From: Enterobacter sp. RHBSTW-00994
GTDB taxonomy: Bacteria > Pseudomonadota > Gammaproteobacteria > Enterobacterales > Enterobacteriaceae
Assembly (NCBI RefSeq): GCF_013782625.1
Contig: NZ_CP056199.1
Coordinates: forward strand, 390,588 to 454,587
Length of the DNA stretch: 64,000 bases
Direction: 5' to 3'
The position numbers and the translations under genes were made by a program. The notes below the pieces were generated by a model. That model saw only the letters and a list, made by a program, of their open reading frames with translations. It made no database searches and was not told the origin of the DNA. Shown here in pieces: positions 10,801-21,992 of this stretch (positions are counted from its first letter, which is position 1; each line of letters opens with the position of its first letter).

Positions 10801-10829
10801 AACTGTTGTTTAAGTTAAGGAGCCTGACT

Positions 10830-11147
10830 ATGTCCTGGATTATTCTTGTCGTTGCCGGTTTGCTTGAGGTGGTATGGGCGATTGGCCTGAAATACACCCA
10901 CGGTTTTACCCGCCTGACCCCCAGCATTATTACTGTCACTGCTATGATCGTCAGCATTGCTCTGTTGTCATGGGCGATGCGTACATTGCCGGTCGGTACA
11001 GCTTATGCCGTCTGGACGGGTATCGGTGCGGTGGGCGCTGCTATCACGGGGATCCTGCTACTGGGGGAATCGGCGAGTCTGGCACGCATTGCCAGCCTCG
11101 CCCTGATAGTCGCCGGCATTATTGGTCTAAAGCTCAGTGCACACTAA
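10830..11147 (+). CDS. gdx: Guanidinium exporter Gdx (SugE)
   Basis: A small-multidrug-resistance family proton/guanidinium antiporter of 105 residues with four membrane helices. The first helix holds the essential glutamate ([16 protein letters not shown], Glu13). It works as an antiparallel dimer in the inner membrane. The ATG at 10830 follows TTAAGGAG by about 6 nt. The guanidine-II riboswitch directly upstream confirms the substrate class better than homology alone. Its stop overlaps the stop of convergent blc by 4 bp. Confidence 0.97.
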   Translation: MSWIILVVAGLLEVVWAIGLKYTHGFTRLTPSIITVTAMIVSIALLSWAMRTLPVGTAYAVWTGIGAVGAAITGILLLGESASLARIASLALIVAGIIGLKLSAH

Positions 11148-11674
11148 TGCGGTTGTTCGACCCAGATTAGCTTCGTAACATCAAACCCTTGCCGGGTTGC
11201 GATATCCAGCATCTGCTGCTTCATTTCACTGGAAATGGTTGGCGTGCGGGAGAGTATCCATAGATAGTCGCGATCCGGCCCGCAAACCAGCGCGTGCCGA
11301 TACTCTCTGTCCAGTGCGATCACGTTATATCCGCCATAGAATGGCCCGAAAAACGACACTTTCAGGGCTGCTCTGCTTTGCGCGCCGGTAAAGTACGCTT
11401 TGCCGATTGACTGCTGCCACATGCCGCGATCAGGATTATAGCCCCGGTTGATCACCTGGACACCCCCGTCGTCCATTGTGCTGTAGTTTGCCGTCACTCT
11501 CTGTAAGCCACGCTCAAATCGATGATCAAAACGGGCGATTTCATACCACGTGCCCAGATATCGCTGGGCGTCGAAATTACTGACGACGGTAACGCCGGAA
11601 GGCGGGGTTGGTGAGCTACAGGCAACCACTAAAAACGCGGCTGTGACTGCGGCGATAACAGGTAGGATGCGCAT
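11144..11674 (-). CDS. blc: Outer-membrane lipocalin Blc
   Basis: A 176-residue bacterial lipocalin that binds lysophospholipids. The signal peptide [19 protein letters not shown] ends in the lipobox VVAC, with lipidated Cys19. The lipocalin motif [16 protein letters not shown] (G-x-W) follows at about residues 46-61. In E. coli it is sigma-S controlled. It is convergent with gdx, stop codons overlapping. The next gene leftward in transcription order upstream is ampC, separated by REP elements. Confidence 0.95.
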   Translation of the reverse strand: MRILPVIAAVTAAFLVVACSSPTPPSGVTVVSNFDAQRYLGTWYEIARFDHRFERGLQRVTANYSTMDDGGVQVINRGYNPDRGMWQQSIGKAYFTGAQSRAALKVSFFGPFYGGYNVIALDREYRHALVCGPDRDYLWILSRTPTISSEMKQQMLDIATRQGFDVTKLIWVEQPH

Positions 11675-11747
11675 GGTCGTTTCCTTACTGACTTTTTGTT
11701 AAGTGTAGATTACAGCAAGGAAAATGCGGGGCATGTGCGGTATGTTT

Positions 11748-11816
11748 TGCCGGGCGGCGCTAACGCTTACCCGGCCTAAAGAAGGCAGACCCGCGCAAGC
11801 GCAGCACCGCCGGGCA
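11748..11816. repeat. REP/BIME-like pair of palindromic units
   Basis: Two units in opposite orientation share the GCCGGGCGGCG core: 11748-11776 (GCCGGGCGGCGC then TTACCCGGCC) and 11791-11816 (GCAGCACCGCCGGGCA). They fill the gap just beyond the ampC stop and upstream of blc, where they can act as transcript 3'-end structure for ampC. Confidence 0.75.
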
Positions 11817-11817
11817 A

Positions 11818-12966
<1,149 letters not shown>

Positions 12967-13042
12967 TTATCTTCCGTAATGGCGGGTCGAGGGAGTGTCC
13001 GGGCCCATCAGACGAGCGTAGTCTGTTGGATTTGACTCCGCC

Positions 13043-13085
13043 TGACAAACGGTTAAATTTAGCATTAGCTGTTAATTTTTCTAAC
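13043..13085 (-). promoter_or_regulatory. ampC promoter and AmpR operator
   Basis: Read toward ampC, AGCTAATGCTAAATTT (13070-13055) resembles the AmpR-binding core TCTGCTGCTAAATTT as I recall it. It is followed by a -35-like TTGTCA (13048-13043). No strong -10 is obvious, which suits an activator-dependent promoter. The site overlaps the ampR promoter zone, as expected for autoregulation. Confidence 0.6.
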
Positions 13086-13095
13086 GGATTGGTCT

Positions 13096-13971
13096 ATGAC
13101 GCGCAGCTATCTTCCGCTTAATTCGCTTCGGGCATTTGAAGCCGCCGCAAGGCATCTCAGTTTTACTCATGCTGCAATCGAGCTGAATGTTACTCATTCT
13201 GCAATCAGCCAGCATGTGAAAACGCTGGAACAACACCTCAATTGTCAGTTGTTCGTCCGTGTCTCGCGCGGCCTGATGTTGACCACGGAAGGTGAGAATC
13301 TGTTGCCGGTACTGAACGACTCGTTCGACCGCATTGCCGGTATGCTGGATCGCTTTGCGCACCATCGTGCGCAAGAAAAACTGAAAATGGGTGTCGTGGG
13401 TACGTTTGCGACCGGTATTTTATTCTCGCAGCTCGAGGATTTTCGCCGCAGTTATCCCCATATCGATCTCCAGCTTTCTACCCATAACAACCGTGTTGAT
13501 CCGGCGGCAGAAGGGCTGGATTACACGATTCGCTACGGCGGAGGAGCATGGCACGGAACCGATGCAATTTTCCTTTGTGATGCGCCACTGGCGCCGCTTT
13601 GCACACCAGACATTGCCGCCGGGCTGAATTCACCTGCGGATCTACTGAAATTTACCCTGCTGCGCTCCTATCGGCGGGATGAGTGGGCCACCTGGATGCA
13701 GGCCGCCGGTGGACCACAACCATCGCCTACGCACCGGGTTATGGTGTTTGATTCTTCTGTCACGATGCTGGAAGCCGCACAGGCAGGTGTGGGTATTGCT
13801 ATTGCGCCAGTGGCGATGTTTACCCATTTGCTGAACAGCGAGCGAATCGTGCAGCCCTTCGACACGCAAATTGATCTCGGTAGTTACTGGCTCACGCGAT
13901 TGCAGTCACGGGCAGAAACACCCGCAATGCACGAGTTTTCACGGTGGCTGGTGGGGAAAATGTCGAACTAA
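13096..13971 (+). CDS. ampR: AmpR, LysR-type regulator of ampC
   Basis: A 291-residue LysR regulator. It represses ampC when bound to UDP-MurNAc pentapeptide and activates it on muropeptides produced by beta-lactam action. The N-terminal helix-turn-helix spans about residues 22-42 (LSFTHAAIELNVTHSAISQH). Residues whose mutation is reported to deregulate AmpR are all wild type here: S35, G102, D135 and Y264. It diverges from ampC with 132 bp between starts. The frd operon terminator overlaps its 3' end. E. coli lacks this gene. Confidence 0.96.
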   Translation: MTRSYLPLNSLRAFEAAARHLSFTHAAIELNVTHSAISQHVKTLEQHLNCQLFVRVSRGLMLTTEGENLLPVLNDSFDRIAGMLDRFAHHRAQEKLKMGVVGTFATGILFSQLEDFRRSYPHIDLQLSTHNNRVDPAAEGLDYTIRYGGGAWHGTDAIFLCDAPLAPLCTPDIAAGLNSPADLLKFTLLRSYRRDEWATWMQAAGGPQPSPTHRVMVFDSSVTMLEAAQAGVGIAIAPVAMFTHLLNSERIVQPFDTQIDLGSYWLTRLQSRAETPAMHEFSRWLVGKMSN

Positions 13972-13973
13972 AA

Positions 13974-13993
13974 GGCCCGCAGGATAGCGGGCC
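13974..13993 (-). terminator. Terminator of frdABCD
   Basis: The stem GGCCCGC/GCGGGCC with a 6-nt loop is followed by TTTT on the minus strand. It lies 7 bp past the frdD stop and adjoins the ampR stop, so it also covers convergent ampR. Confidence 0.8.
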
Positions 13994-14000
13994 TGAACAG

Positions 14001-14360
14001 TCAGATGGTAACAACAGCGATCAGTGTTACCACGGTCAGGATGGTTGCCAGACCGTAGAACACCCATTTCCCATTTGGTACATGGATTTTCAGATCATGC
14101 ATGGCGTGGTGGATACGGTGCAAACCACACCACAGCGGCAGGACAATCATCAGAAAGATGAATACGCGGCCAATAAAGCTGCTCGCGAAGGCCAGCACGC
14201 GTTCGTAACCTAATGCCTCGCCAGGGAACAGCCCCAGTGGCAGCATAACGCCGACCAGCAGGATAATGACGGGAGCGATAATGGCACTCCACATGCCGCC
14301 TGCACCAAACAGACCCCAGAATACCGGCTCGTCAGAGCGTTTTGGATTTGGATTGATCAC
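14001..14360 (-). CDS. frdD: Fumarate reductase membrane anchor FrdD
   Basis: A 119-residue membrane anchor with three hydrophobic helices (about 25-50, 60-83 and 97-118). With FrdC it holds the quinol site and attaches FrdAB to the inner face of the cytoplasmic membrane. It is last in the frdABCD operon, 11 bp after frdC. Length equals the E. coli protein. Confidence 0.97.
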   Translation of the reverse strand: MINPNPKRSDEPVFWGLFGAGGMWSAIIAPVIILLVGVMLPLGLFPGEALGYERVLAFASSFIGRVFIFLMIVLPLWCGLHRIHHAMHDLKIHVPNGKWVFYGLATILTVVTLIAVVTI

Positions 14361-14371
14361 AGTGGCCTCCT

Positions 14372-14767
14372 TTACCAGAACAGTGCGACAAACAGAACGA
14401 CCACGGTGACGATTGCCGTCACTCCCCAGAGCCCTTTAATCACCGGCTCTGGCCCCATTTTTTCACCTTTAACAATGATGTTCGCTGCTTTTGGCGCGAG
14501 CTCAAACCAGGTTTTGGTATGCAATAATGCGGCAGCCAGTACGATCAGGTTCAGGAGCACTACAACAGGGTTTTGCAGGAAACCGACAAAGTTAGCCCAG
14601 GTTTCCGGACCGTGCTTCAGGGCAAATACGGCATACATCAGTTCAATACTGAACCAGACAGCCGGAACCGCTGTACCTTCACGCAGCATATAGAAGCGAT
14701 AAAACGGCAGTTTTTTCCACCAGGTGGCAGGCATTGGCCGCACGTAGGCTTTGCGTTTAGTCGTCAT
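14372..14767 (-). CDS. frdC: Fumarate reductase membrane anchor FrdC
   Basis: A 131-residue anchor with three hydrophobic helices. It contributes to menaquinol binding together with FrdD. Two ATG codons are adjacent; the second (14767) is chosen because TAAGGAG sits 6 nt before it and the length then equals E. coli FrdC. It is third in the operon, 10 bp after frdB. Confidence 0.96.
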   Translation of the reverse strand: MTTKRKAYVRPMPATWWKKLPFYRFYMLREGTAVPAVWFSIELMYAVFALKHGPETWANFVGFLQNPVVVLLNLIVLAAALLHTKTWFELAPKAANIIVKGEKMGPEPVIKGLWGVTAIVTVVVLFVALFW

Positions 14768-14777
14768 CATGCACTCC

Positions 14778-15512
14778 TTAGCGTGGTTTCAGGGTTGCGA
14801 TAAGAAAGTCTTTCGAACTTTCCACTTTACCCTGCTGAATAGCGGCAGCCGGATCGACATGCTTTGGACACACTTCGGAGCAATAGCCTACGAAGGTGCA
14901 GGTCCAGACGCCGTTCTGGCCGTTGAGTTGCGCCATACGTTCTTTTTTCCCGTGGTCTCGGCTGTCCTCGTTGTAGCGGTGTGCCAGCGTAATGGCCGCC
15001 GGGCCGATGAACTCTGGGTTCAGGCCAAACTGCGGACAGGCGGCGTAGCACAGGCCACAGTTGATGCAGCCGGAGAACTGATGGTATTTCGCCATCTGTG
15101 CAGGCGTCTGGGTGTTGGGGCCTTGATCCGGCGTGCGCGGATTGCCGATGATATACGGCTTAATCGCTTCCAGGCTTTCGATAAAGTGGGTCATATCGAC
15201 CACCAAATCGCGTTCAATCGGGAAGTTACCCAGCGCTTCTACCTTGATGCCTTTGGTGTATTCACGCAGGAAGGTTTTACAGGCCAGTTTTGGTACTTTG
15301 TTGACCATCATGCCGCAGGAACCACAAATCGCCATACGGCAAGACCAGCGGTAGCTGAGATCTGGTGCCAGATTATCTTTAATGTACCCAAGCGCATCCA
15401 GCAGCGATGTTTGCTCGTCGTAAGGAACTTCATAGAAAGCGCTGTGCGGTGCGGAATCCACTTCCGGGTTGTAGCGCACCACTTCAACTTTCAGGGTTTG
15501 CATCTCAGCCAT
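14778..15512 (-). CDS. frdB: Fumarate reductase iron-sulfur subunit FrdB
   Basis: A 244-residue electron-transfer subunit carrying three clusters. The [2Fe-2S] ligands lie in [11 protein letters not shown]; the [4Fe-4S] and [3Fe-4S] ligands lie in [12 protein letters not shown] and CSEVCPKH. The ATG at 15512 gives [19 protein letters not shown], as in E. coli; the 14 open codons upstream are Arg-rich and fall inside frdA. It overlaps the frdA 3' end by 8 bp, indicating translational coupling. Confidence 0.97.
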   Translation of the reverse strand: MAEMQTLKVEVVRYNPEVDSAPHSAFYEVPYDEQTSLLDALGYIKDNLAPDLSYRWSCRMAICGSCGMMVNKVPKLACKTFLREYTKGIKVEALGNFPIERDLVVDMTHFIESLEAIKPYIIGNPRTPDQGPNTQTPAQMAKYHQFSGCINCGLCYAACPQFGLNPEFIGPAAITLAHRYNEDSRDHGKKERMAQLNGQNGVWTCTFVGYCSEVCPKHVDPAAAIQQGKVESSKDFLIATLKPR

Positions 15513-17295
15513 TGGTCGTCTCCTTCTTCTCGGCTGCTTCCGCTTCCGCGCCATACACTCGTTTTGCTGGTGGCAGCGTTGTGATCTTCACATCGCTGTA
15601 ATCCAGACGCGTTGCGCCATCTGCATCACGCCAGGCAAGAGTGTGTTTCAGGAAATTGACGTCATCACGTTCAGTACAGCCTTCATCCAGACGCTGGTGA
15701 GCACCACGTGACTCTTTACGCGCGAGGGCGGAGTGTGCCATACATTCGGCCACGTTCAGGCCATGGCCCAGTTCGATGGTATAGAGCAGGTCAGTGTTGA
15801 ACACGCTGGAGGTATCGGTAATGCGGACGCGTTTGAAGCGCTCTTGCAGCTCTGCCAGCTTGTCGACGGTTTTTTGCATCAGTTCTGGCGTACGGTAGAT
15901 ACCGCAACCTTCTTCCATCGACAGGCCCATTTCGTCACGGATTTTTGACCAGTTCTCGCTGCCTTCCTGGTTGACCAGGTCCTTCAGCCGTTTTTCCACG
16001 TCAGCCACTTGCGCATCCAGCGCCGCGCTGTTTGCTTCGCCCGCGGTAGCCGCACGTTCCATGGCGCGTTCACCGGCCATACGTCCGAACACCACCAGTT
16101 CTGCCAATGAGTTAGAGCCCAGACGGTTTGCACCGTGCAGGCCAACAGAGGAACACTCACCGACGGCAAAGAGGCCTTTAATCCGGGTTTCACACTGCTG
16201 ATCGGTTTCGATACCGCCCATGGTGTAGTGTGCGGTTGGGCGAACCGGGATCGGCTCTTTCACCGGGTCGACACCCACGTAGGCTTTTGCCAGCTCACAG
16301 ATGAACGGCAGACGCTCCAGTAACTTTTTCTCACCGAGATGACGCAGGTCGAGATAGACCACATCACCGCGCGGGGTCGGGATCGTGTTGCCTTTGCGCC
16401 ATTCATGCCAGAATGCCTGGGAGACTTTGTCGCGTGGGCCCAGTTCCATGTATTTGTTTTTCGGCTCGCCGAGCGGTGTTTCCGGCCCCATGCCGTAGTC
16501 CTGCAAATAGCGGTAGCCATTTTTGTTGACCAGAATACCGCCTTCACCGCGACAGCCTTCCGTCATCAGAATGCCTGAACCTGGCAGCCCGGTTGGGTGA
16601 TACTGGACAAACTCCATATCTCGCAGAGGAACGCCGTGGCTGAGTGCCATGCCCATCCCGTCGCCGGTGACGATGCCGCCGTTCGTGTTGTAGCGATAAA
16701 CACGACCAGCCCCGCCTGTCGCCATCACCACCGCTTTCGCGCGGATCTGGACCAGTGAGCCTTCCATCATGTTCATTGCCACCAGGCCACGAGCCTCTCC
16801 GTCATCAACCAGAATATCCAGTACGAAGTGTTCGTCGAAGCGTTGAATTTGAGGGAACTGGAGGGAGGTCTGGAACAGGGTATGGAGCATGTGGAAGCCC
16901 GTTTTATCGGCGGCGAACCAGGTGCGTTCAATCTTCATTCCACCGAAGCGGCGAACGTTAACGCTGCCGTCTGGACGACGGCTCCACGGGCATCCCCACT
17001 GTTCGAGTTGGGTCATTTCGGTTGGACAATGATGCACGAAGTAGTCAACGACATCCTGTTCGCAAAGCCAGTCGCCCCCTGCAACCGTGTCGTGGAAATG
17101 GTATTCGAAGCTGTCATGATCCTGCGCAACGGCGGCGGATCCTCCTTCTGCAGCAACCGTATGGCTACGCATCGGGTAGACTTTTGAAATCAATGCGATT
17201 TTAGCGTTTGGATTAGCTTGTGCTGCAGCAATTGCAGCCCGTAATCCCGCGCCGCCAGCACCTATAACGGCAAGATCGGCTTGAAAAGTTTGCAC
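15505..17295 (-). CDS. frdA: Fumarate reductase flavoprotein FrdA
   Basis: The catalytic subunit of 596 residues reduces fumarate to succinate in anaerobic respiration. The FAD-binding GAGGAG motif lies at 12-17, and covalent FAD attachment is through His45 ([11 protein letters not shown]). Active-site segments [12 protein letters not shown] and [11 protein letters not shown] hold the conserved His and Arg. It is a few residues shorter than E. coli FrdA (602) at a variable C-terminal tail. It is first gene of frdABCD; a candidate FNR site lies upstream. Confidence 0.98.
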   Translation of the reverse strand: MQTFQADLAVIGAGGAGLRAAIAAAQANPNAKIALISKVYPMRSHTVAAEGGSAAVAQDHDSFEYHFHDTVAGGDWLCEQDVVDYFVHHCPTEMTQLEQWGCPWSRRPDGSVNVRRFGGMKIERTWFAADKTGFHMLHTLFQTSLQFPQIQRFDEHFVLDILVDDGEARGLVAMNMMEGSLVQIRAKAVVMATGGAGRVYRYNTNGGIVTGDGMGMALSHGVPLRDMEFVQYHPTGLPGSGILMTEGCRGEGGILVNKNGYRYLQDYGMGPETPLGEPKNKYMELGPRDKVSQAFWHEWRKGNTIPTPRGDVVYLDLRHLGEKKLLERLPFICELAKAYVGVDPVKEPIPVRPTAHYTMGGIETDQQCETRIKGLFAVGECSSVGLHGANRLGSNSLAELVVFGRMAGERAMERAATAGEANSAALDAQVADVEKRLKDLVNQEGSENWSKIRDEMGLSMEEGCGIYRTPELMQKTVDKLAELQERFKRVRITDTSSVFNTDLLYTIELGHGLNVAECMAHSALARKESRGAHQRLDEGCTERDDVNFLKHTLAWRDADGATRLDYSDVKITTLPPAKRVYGAEAEAAEKKETTNG

Positions 17296-17605
17296 GACAT
17301 TCCTCCAGATTTTTGTTATTTCGCGATGCGATGACCTAAAGGTAGTTCACTTACCCGAGTCGTCGACGACGAAAGTGTTTCCACTGTTCCTTTATGGGTA
17401 AGGCAGTATAACCGCGTGGATGTGAGGGAAATTTGACGTGTTCGATTTTTTTGCTGTTATGTGCGGTGATTTATCATTGTGATTGATGAATTGGGTCACG
17501 TAATTTCCTGCTCCGGTGAAATGGACGCTTTTGCCGCGCAAAATTTGTCTCTGTCCCCGCTAACGAGTAGACTTCGTGCCCTTGTCTGACATCGGAGAAA
17601 AACTC
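17296..17605. promoter_or_regulatory. frdA-epmA divergent intergenic region
   Basis: This 310-bp gap holds the promoters of the frd operon (leftward) and epmA (rightward). The recognisable element is the FNR-like site at 17433-17446. No small gene is evident. Confidence 0.55.
17433..17446 (-). promoter_or_regulatory. FNR-like site of the frd promoter
   Basis: On the minus strand this reads ATCGA-N4-GTCAA within AATCGAACACGTCAAATTT. It closely parallels the known E. coli frdA FNR site (TCGATCTCGTCAA) and is a relaxed form of TTGAT-N4-ATCAA. Anaerobic activation is inferred. Confidence 0.6.
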
Positions 17606-18583
17606 ATGAGCGAAACGGCCACCTGGCAGCCGAGCGCATCCATCCCTAACCTGCTAAAACGCGCAGCAATTATGGCGGAAATTCGTCGCTTCTTTGCCGA
17701 TCGCGGTGTACTGGAGGTGGAAACGCCGTGCATGAGTCAGGCAACGGTAACCGATATTCATCTGGTCCCGTTTGAAACCCGTTTTGTTGGCCCCGGCCAC
17801 TCGCAGGGTATGAATTTGTATCTGATGACCAGCCCGGAATACCACATGAAACGTCTTCTGGCGGCGGGATGTGGCCCGGTATATCAACTGTGCAGAAGCT
17901 TCCGTAATGAAGAGATGGGGCGTCACCATAATCCAGAATTCACCATGCTGGAGTGGTATCGCCCACATTACGATATGTACCGCCTGATGAACGAGGTGGA
18001 CGACTTGCTCCAACAGGTGCTGGATTGTTCCGAAGCTGAAACGCTCTCCTACCAGCAGGCGTTTCAACGCCATCTGGAAATTGACCCGCTGTCTGCCGAT
18101 AAAACCCAACTGCGTGAAGTGGCGGCGAAGCTGGATTTGAGCAATGTTGCGGACACAGAAGAAGATCGTGATACGTTGCTGCAACTGCTGTTCACCTTTG
18201 GTGTCGAGCCGCAGATTGGTAAAGATCGGCCGACCTTTGTTTACCATTTCCCGGCGAGTCAGGCCTCTCTGGCACAGATCAGCACTGAAGATCATCGTGT
18301 GGCAGAACGTTTTGAGGTCTATTACAAAGGTATTGAGCTGGCGAATGGTTTCCACGAACTGACCGATGCGCGTGAACAGCAACAGCGCTTTGAGCAGGAT
18401 AACCGTAAGCGCGCAGCGCGCGGGCTGCCACAACAGCCGATTGACCATAATCTTCTTGAAGCATTAGCGGCGGGCCTGCCGGATAGCTCCGGTGTCGCGC
18501 TGGGGGTGGATCGTCTGGTAATGCTGGCGCTGGGTGCTGAGCAGCTTGCGGATGTGATTGCTTTCACGGTCGACAGAGCCTGA
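17606..18583 (+). CDS. epmA: EF-P--(R)-beta-lysine ligase EpmA (PoxA/GenX)
   Basis: A class II lysyl-tRNA-synthetase-like enzyme of 325 residues without an anticodon-binding domain. It adenylates (R)-beta-lysine and transfers it to Lys34 of EF-P. Motif 2 is [19 protein letters not shown], and motif 3 lies near [12 protein letters not shown] at the C-terminus. The ATG at 17606 follows CGGAGAAA by about 6 nt and yields the standard [17 protein letters not shown]. Substrate efp and partner epmB are 9-10 kb away. In E. coli yjeM follows; here mscM follows directly and converges. Confidence 0.97.
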   Translation: MSETATWQPSASIPNLLKRAAIMAEIRRFFADRGVLEVETPCMSQATVTDIHLVPFETRFVGPGHSQGMNLYLMTSPEYHMKRLLAAGCGPVYQLCRSFRNEEMGRHHNPEFTMLEWYRPHYDMYRLMNEVDDLLQQVLDCSEAETLSYQQAFQRHLEIDPLSADKTQLREVAAKLDLSNVADTEEDRDTLLQLLFTFGVEPQIGKDRPTFVYHFPASQASLAQISTEDHRVAERFEVYYKGIELANGFHELTDAREQQQRFEQDNRKRAARGLPQQPIDHNLLEALAAGLPDSSGVALGVDRLVMLALGAEQLADVIAFTVDRA

Positions 18584-18592
18584 CGGTTTTTG

Positions 18593-18642
18593 GCCTCTCC
18601 TGTAGGAGAGGCTTGGTGTGTGGGCATTAGGCCCCACACACC
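18593..18642. terminator. Tandem hairpins between epmA and mscM
   Basis: GCCTCTCC/GGAGAGGC (18593-18612) is followed by a perfect 10-bp stem GGTGTGTGGG/CCCACACACC (18615-18642). Both lie in the 66-bp gap between convergent genes and probably stop both transcripts. Confidence 0.65.
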
Positions 18643-18649
18643 ATTAACC

Positions 18650-21600
18650 TTACAAACTTCCTGCCGGGCGTTTCCTTGCCGCTGATGTAATCGTTCTTCC
18701 CGTTTTGCGGCCATCCAGGCTTTCCAGACGCATCTGGAACGGAGGGAATGGCATATCGATTCCGTGTTCACGGAAGCCCGCCAGAATCAGTTGATGGATT
18801 TCATGGCGCAGCGGCATGCGATGCCCCATTTCGGCGGCGTAGATACGCAGTTCGAAAATCTGGATCCCCTGCTGTAAATCCACCAAAAAGACTTCCGGTG
18901 CTGGGTTATCGATAACCAGTGAACAGCGCTCTGCCGCGGTGTACAGAATTTGTGTGACCTCTTCACTGTTAGCATCCGACGGTGCAGGAACCGTCAGAAC
19001 AACACGTGTTACCGAATCGGACAGCGACCAGTTGATAAACTGCTCGGTGATAAACGCTTTGTTCGGCACGATGATCTCTTTGCGATCCCAATCGCTGATC
19101 GTGGTCGCACGGGTGTTGATCTTGGTGACGCTACCCGTTAAATCGCGGATCGTGACCGTATCGCCAATGCGGATCGGTTTTTCGAACAAAATGATCAAGC
19201 CTGAAACGAAGTTAGCGAAGATCTCCTGTAAACCGAAGCCCAGACCAACGGTCAGTGCGGCAACCAACCACTGCAGTTTTGACCACTCAATACCGATCAT
19301 TGAGAAGCCAACCAGCCCACCAAACAGCATAATTAAATACTTGGTGATAGTGGTAATGGCGTAACCCGTTCCCGGTGTTAAATCCAGGTGCTGCAACAGT
19401 GCCAGCTCTAACAACGCGGGGAAGTTACGCACCAGTTGCGTGGTAATGATGAGCACCAGAATGGCAATCAATACCGCGCCGAGGGTAATAGGCTCCAGGC
19501 TTTCGACACCCTGAACCGTTGAGGTGACGTCCCACAGGGAAATATTTTCCAGGAAACCAAAAGCGGAGTGAATTTCCGACCACAGAACGATCACCGAGAG
19601 CAGGGCGATCAACATCAGAATAGAACGTACCAGACGCAGCGACTGGGTACTAATGGCATCGAGATCCAGTTCGGCCTCATCCACCTCATTGTTGCCTTCG
19701 GTGCTGTTGGCGTGGTGAGGATCTTCTTCACCGCGTGCTCGTTGGGCCAGGATTTCAGCACGCCGATGTTTGGCTCGATCAAATGCCAGCCGGCGGCGCT
19801 GAATTAACATCCAGCGACGGATGACGTGATAGACCACCAGAAGAAGGAACCATATGGCAACAGACGTTTCGAGTCGCGCCAACAGGGCCTGAGCCGTTGC
19901 CAGATAACCGACCGCTGCTGCCAGAATGGCGGCCAGCGGTGCGGTGAGTAACAGATTCCACAGCAGGCGGTTGAACATGTTTTCACCGCTACCTGTTTTA
20001 TCAAGATAGAGCGGAATGCCCGCCCGTTTCAGGCTGAGTGTCACCATCGCCAGCGCCCCGCCAATCAGCATAAAGCAGAGACGACCCAGCGAGCCGGAGA
20101 ATTCCCGATCGTTAAGGTTATCGAACATAATCAGTGCCATGATCAATGGCACGATAAGCCCGATACTCATCAGGTAATAGCGCATGGCGCGGACTACGCG
20201 CTGGCGCGGCCAGGCAAAGTGGGCGATGAACAGTCCATTTGGACGCGCAAAGGTGGCACAAATCATTACGACCCACAGCAGAGGTACGGTGGCGGTAACA
20301 CCATCGCCAATTGCCACTGCGAGCGGATACGGCCAGGCCTCGCGCAGGCCGTAGCCCAGTGTCATCCAGAGCACAGGCAGCGGTGAGGCGACGAGTATCG
20401 ACCAGAACACAGTGCGCAGTGTGAGCCAGAAGTGATCTTGCGTGACTTTGCCTACGCGCGCACCAGAGCGTTCAAGGAAGCGGGTGAAATGCCTGCGCGA
20501 ATAAATGCTGCACCCTACCAGAATCAACGCCCCTAGCAGCGGGAAGATGGTCTCTTTGCTGGTGAGCATCATGACGCTGGCCTGGCCCAACTGGCTGAAG
20601 GTATCCAGCGAGATCAGACGGCGCAGATCCTGCACAATCTCAATCGGCCACGAGAATGTCATCGGACGGACATCAGAGGTCCAGAAGAGATAGCGGTGGG
20701 TCGCTTCGTTCACCTCCTTCAACGCATCTTCAAGCTGGCTATTGGAGACCTTCAGCTTGGTCAGCTCCAGAATCAACGTATCGCCACCCTGCAACAGTGA
20801 GTTCAGTAATTCCCGCTGAGTCCGCATCTGCGCTTCCAGAATGCGGTTTTGCTCGTTGGTGAGCGCTTGCCCATCGGCCTGACGGATCTGGCGGATTTGC
20901 GGCTGTTTGTTGAGTAAATCTTCAAAGTGCAGGCGCTGGACGCGTAACTGCGCCATTTCGGTATCAAGCTGCTGCGGTTTTGGCATTTCCGGCAAACGTG
21001 CAACCTGCGCACGCAGTGCTTCACCCAACAGGTTAGAAGACCCCAGCCACTGGGATTGTTCACGCAAGGTGTTTAGAGCCTGGCGAACCTGCAAGGTCTG
21101 GTTAGTTGCCTGACGTTGCTGTGAGGCGACCAGATCCATACGTTGCGCTTGCTGGTTCAGTGCCGCGGAAAGCTCACGGTTGACCTTAAATTGATCGACG
21201 ATCCCGACTGGCAGGTTATCGCTGTTTTCGGCCAGTAATTCGGTACTTTCCAGTGCGCGTTCAGCTTCACGCTGACGCTGGCTGTTCAACTGGTTACGCA
21301 AGGCTTGCAGGTAGGCATCAAGCTGTTCGCTTTGCTTTTGTGCCAGCTCGGAGCGCATACGCGCCAGTTCCTGACGGTTATTTGCCGATAGCTGGGCCAG
21401 CTCTAGCTCATTAACCAGCGCTTTCAGTTTGGCCGATTCAGCCTGAATGCCGAGATTCTGGGCCTGACTTTGCGGAGTGTTGCCTGATTGCGTGCCGACC
21501 CGGCGCTCAACATCATTAAGCTGGCGGCGGGCATCGGTTTGCTGTTGTGGAAGCTGGTTGAGAGAGTCAGCGATTTCCCGCGCTCGTTCCTGTTCCTGTT

Positions 21601-21973
21601 GAGCCTGACGGCTTTTTTCCAGCAACTGGCTACTGACCTGCAAAATCTCCTGATTCAGGGCATCAGAGGTCATGCCTGCCGGGATCTCACGTGGCTCATC
21701 ACGCAGGTTATTCAACTGCGAGCGTAATGTTTGTGAGAGTTTGGGGAAGTTATCGATAACTTGCTGATATTGCTGAGCACGCTCAAGAGAACCTTTCCGT
21801 TCCTCAAGCGCGTTCAGTGCGGCCTGGAGCGTTTCGACAGTATCGGGCTGTGCGGGTTTTGCCGCTTTAGCCTGCTCCAGTTCTTGTGTGATGTGTTTGG
21901 CGTCGGGGGCCGTCGCTGCGTACGCCCCCATGCTGAGGCACCAGGCCATCAGAATTACGATAATCGGGCGCAC
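18650..21973 (-). CDS. mscM: Mini-conductance mechanosensitive channel MscM (YjeP)
   Basis: A large MscK/MscS-family inner-membrane channel opened by membrane tension on hypoosmotic shock. A signal peptide (ending GAYAATAP) precedes a long periplasmic coiled-coil region rich in Gln, Glu and Arg (about 25-450), then some eleven membrane helices and an MscS-like pore and cytoplasmic domain (about 850-1080). The GTG at 21973 is chosen: AAGGA lies 8 nt upstream and the product is then 1107 residues, the E. coli length. It starts 19 bp after the psd stop, so the two are co-transcribed. Confidence 0.95.
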   Translation of the reverse strand: MRPIIVILMAWCLSMGAYAATAPDAKHITQELEQAKAAKPAQPDTVETLQAALNALEERKGSLERAQQYQQVIDNFPKLSQTLRSQLNNLRDEPREIPAGMTSDALNQEILQVSSQLLEKSRQAQQEQERAREIADSLNQLPQQQTDARRQLNDVERRVGTQSGNTPQSQAQNLGIQAESAKLKALVNELELAQLSANNRQELARMRSELAQKQSEQLDAYLQALRNQLNSQRQREAERALESTELLAENSDNLPVGIVDQFKVNRELSAALNQQAQRMDLVASQQRQATNQTLQVRQALNTLREQSQWLGSSNLLGEALRAQVARLPEMPKPQQLDTEMAQLRVQRLHFEDLLNKQPQIRQIRQADGQALTNEQNRILEAQMRTQRELLNSLLQGGDTLILELTKLKVSNSQLEDALKEVNEATHRYLFWTSDVRPMTFSWPIEIVQDLRRLISLDTFSQLGQASVMMLTSKETIFPLLGALILVGCSIYSRRHFTRFLERSGARVGKVTQDHFWLTLRTVFWSILVASPLPVLWMTLGYGLREAWPYPLAVAIGDGVTATVPLLWVVMICATFARPNGLFIAHFAWPRQRVVRAMRYYLMSIGLIVPLIMALIMFDNLNDREFSGSLGRLCFMLIGGALAMVTLSLKRAGIPLYLDKTGSGENMFNRLLWNLLLTAPLAAILAAAVGYLATAQALLARLETSVAIWFLLLVVYHVIRRWMLIQRRRLAFDRAKHRRAEILAQRARGEEDPHHANSTEGNNEVDEAELDLDAISTQSLRLVRSILMLIALLSVIVLWSEIHSAFGFLENISLWDVTSTVQGVESLEPITLGAVLIAILVLIITTQLVRNFPALLELALLQHLDLTPGTGYAITTITKYLIMLFGGLVGFSMIGIEWSKLQWLVAALTVGLGFGLQEIFANFVSGLIILFEKPIRIGDTVTIRDLTGSVTKINTRATTISDWDRKEIIVPNKAFITEQFINWSLSDSVTRVVLTVPAPSDANSEEVTQILYTAAERCSLVIDNPAPEVFLVDLQQGIQIFELRIYAAEMGHRMPLRHEIHQLILAGFREHGIDMPFPPFQMRLESLDGRKTGRTITSAARKRPAGSL

Positions 21974-21992
21974 GTCAGCGATCCTTCTTGAA

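Noticed and set aside
14751-15584. 277-codon open frame antisense to frdB and frdC
   Set aside because: It spans the frdB-frdC junction, which is certain coding sequence on the other strand.
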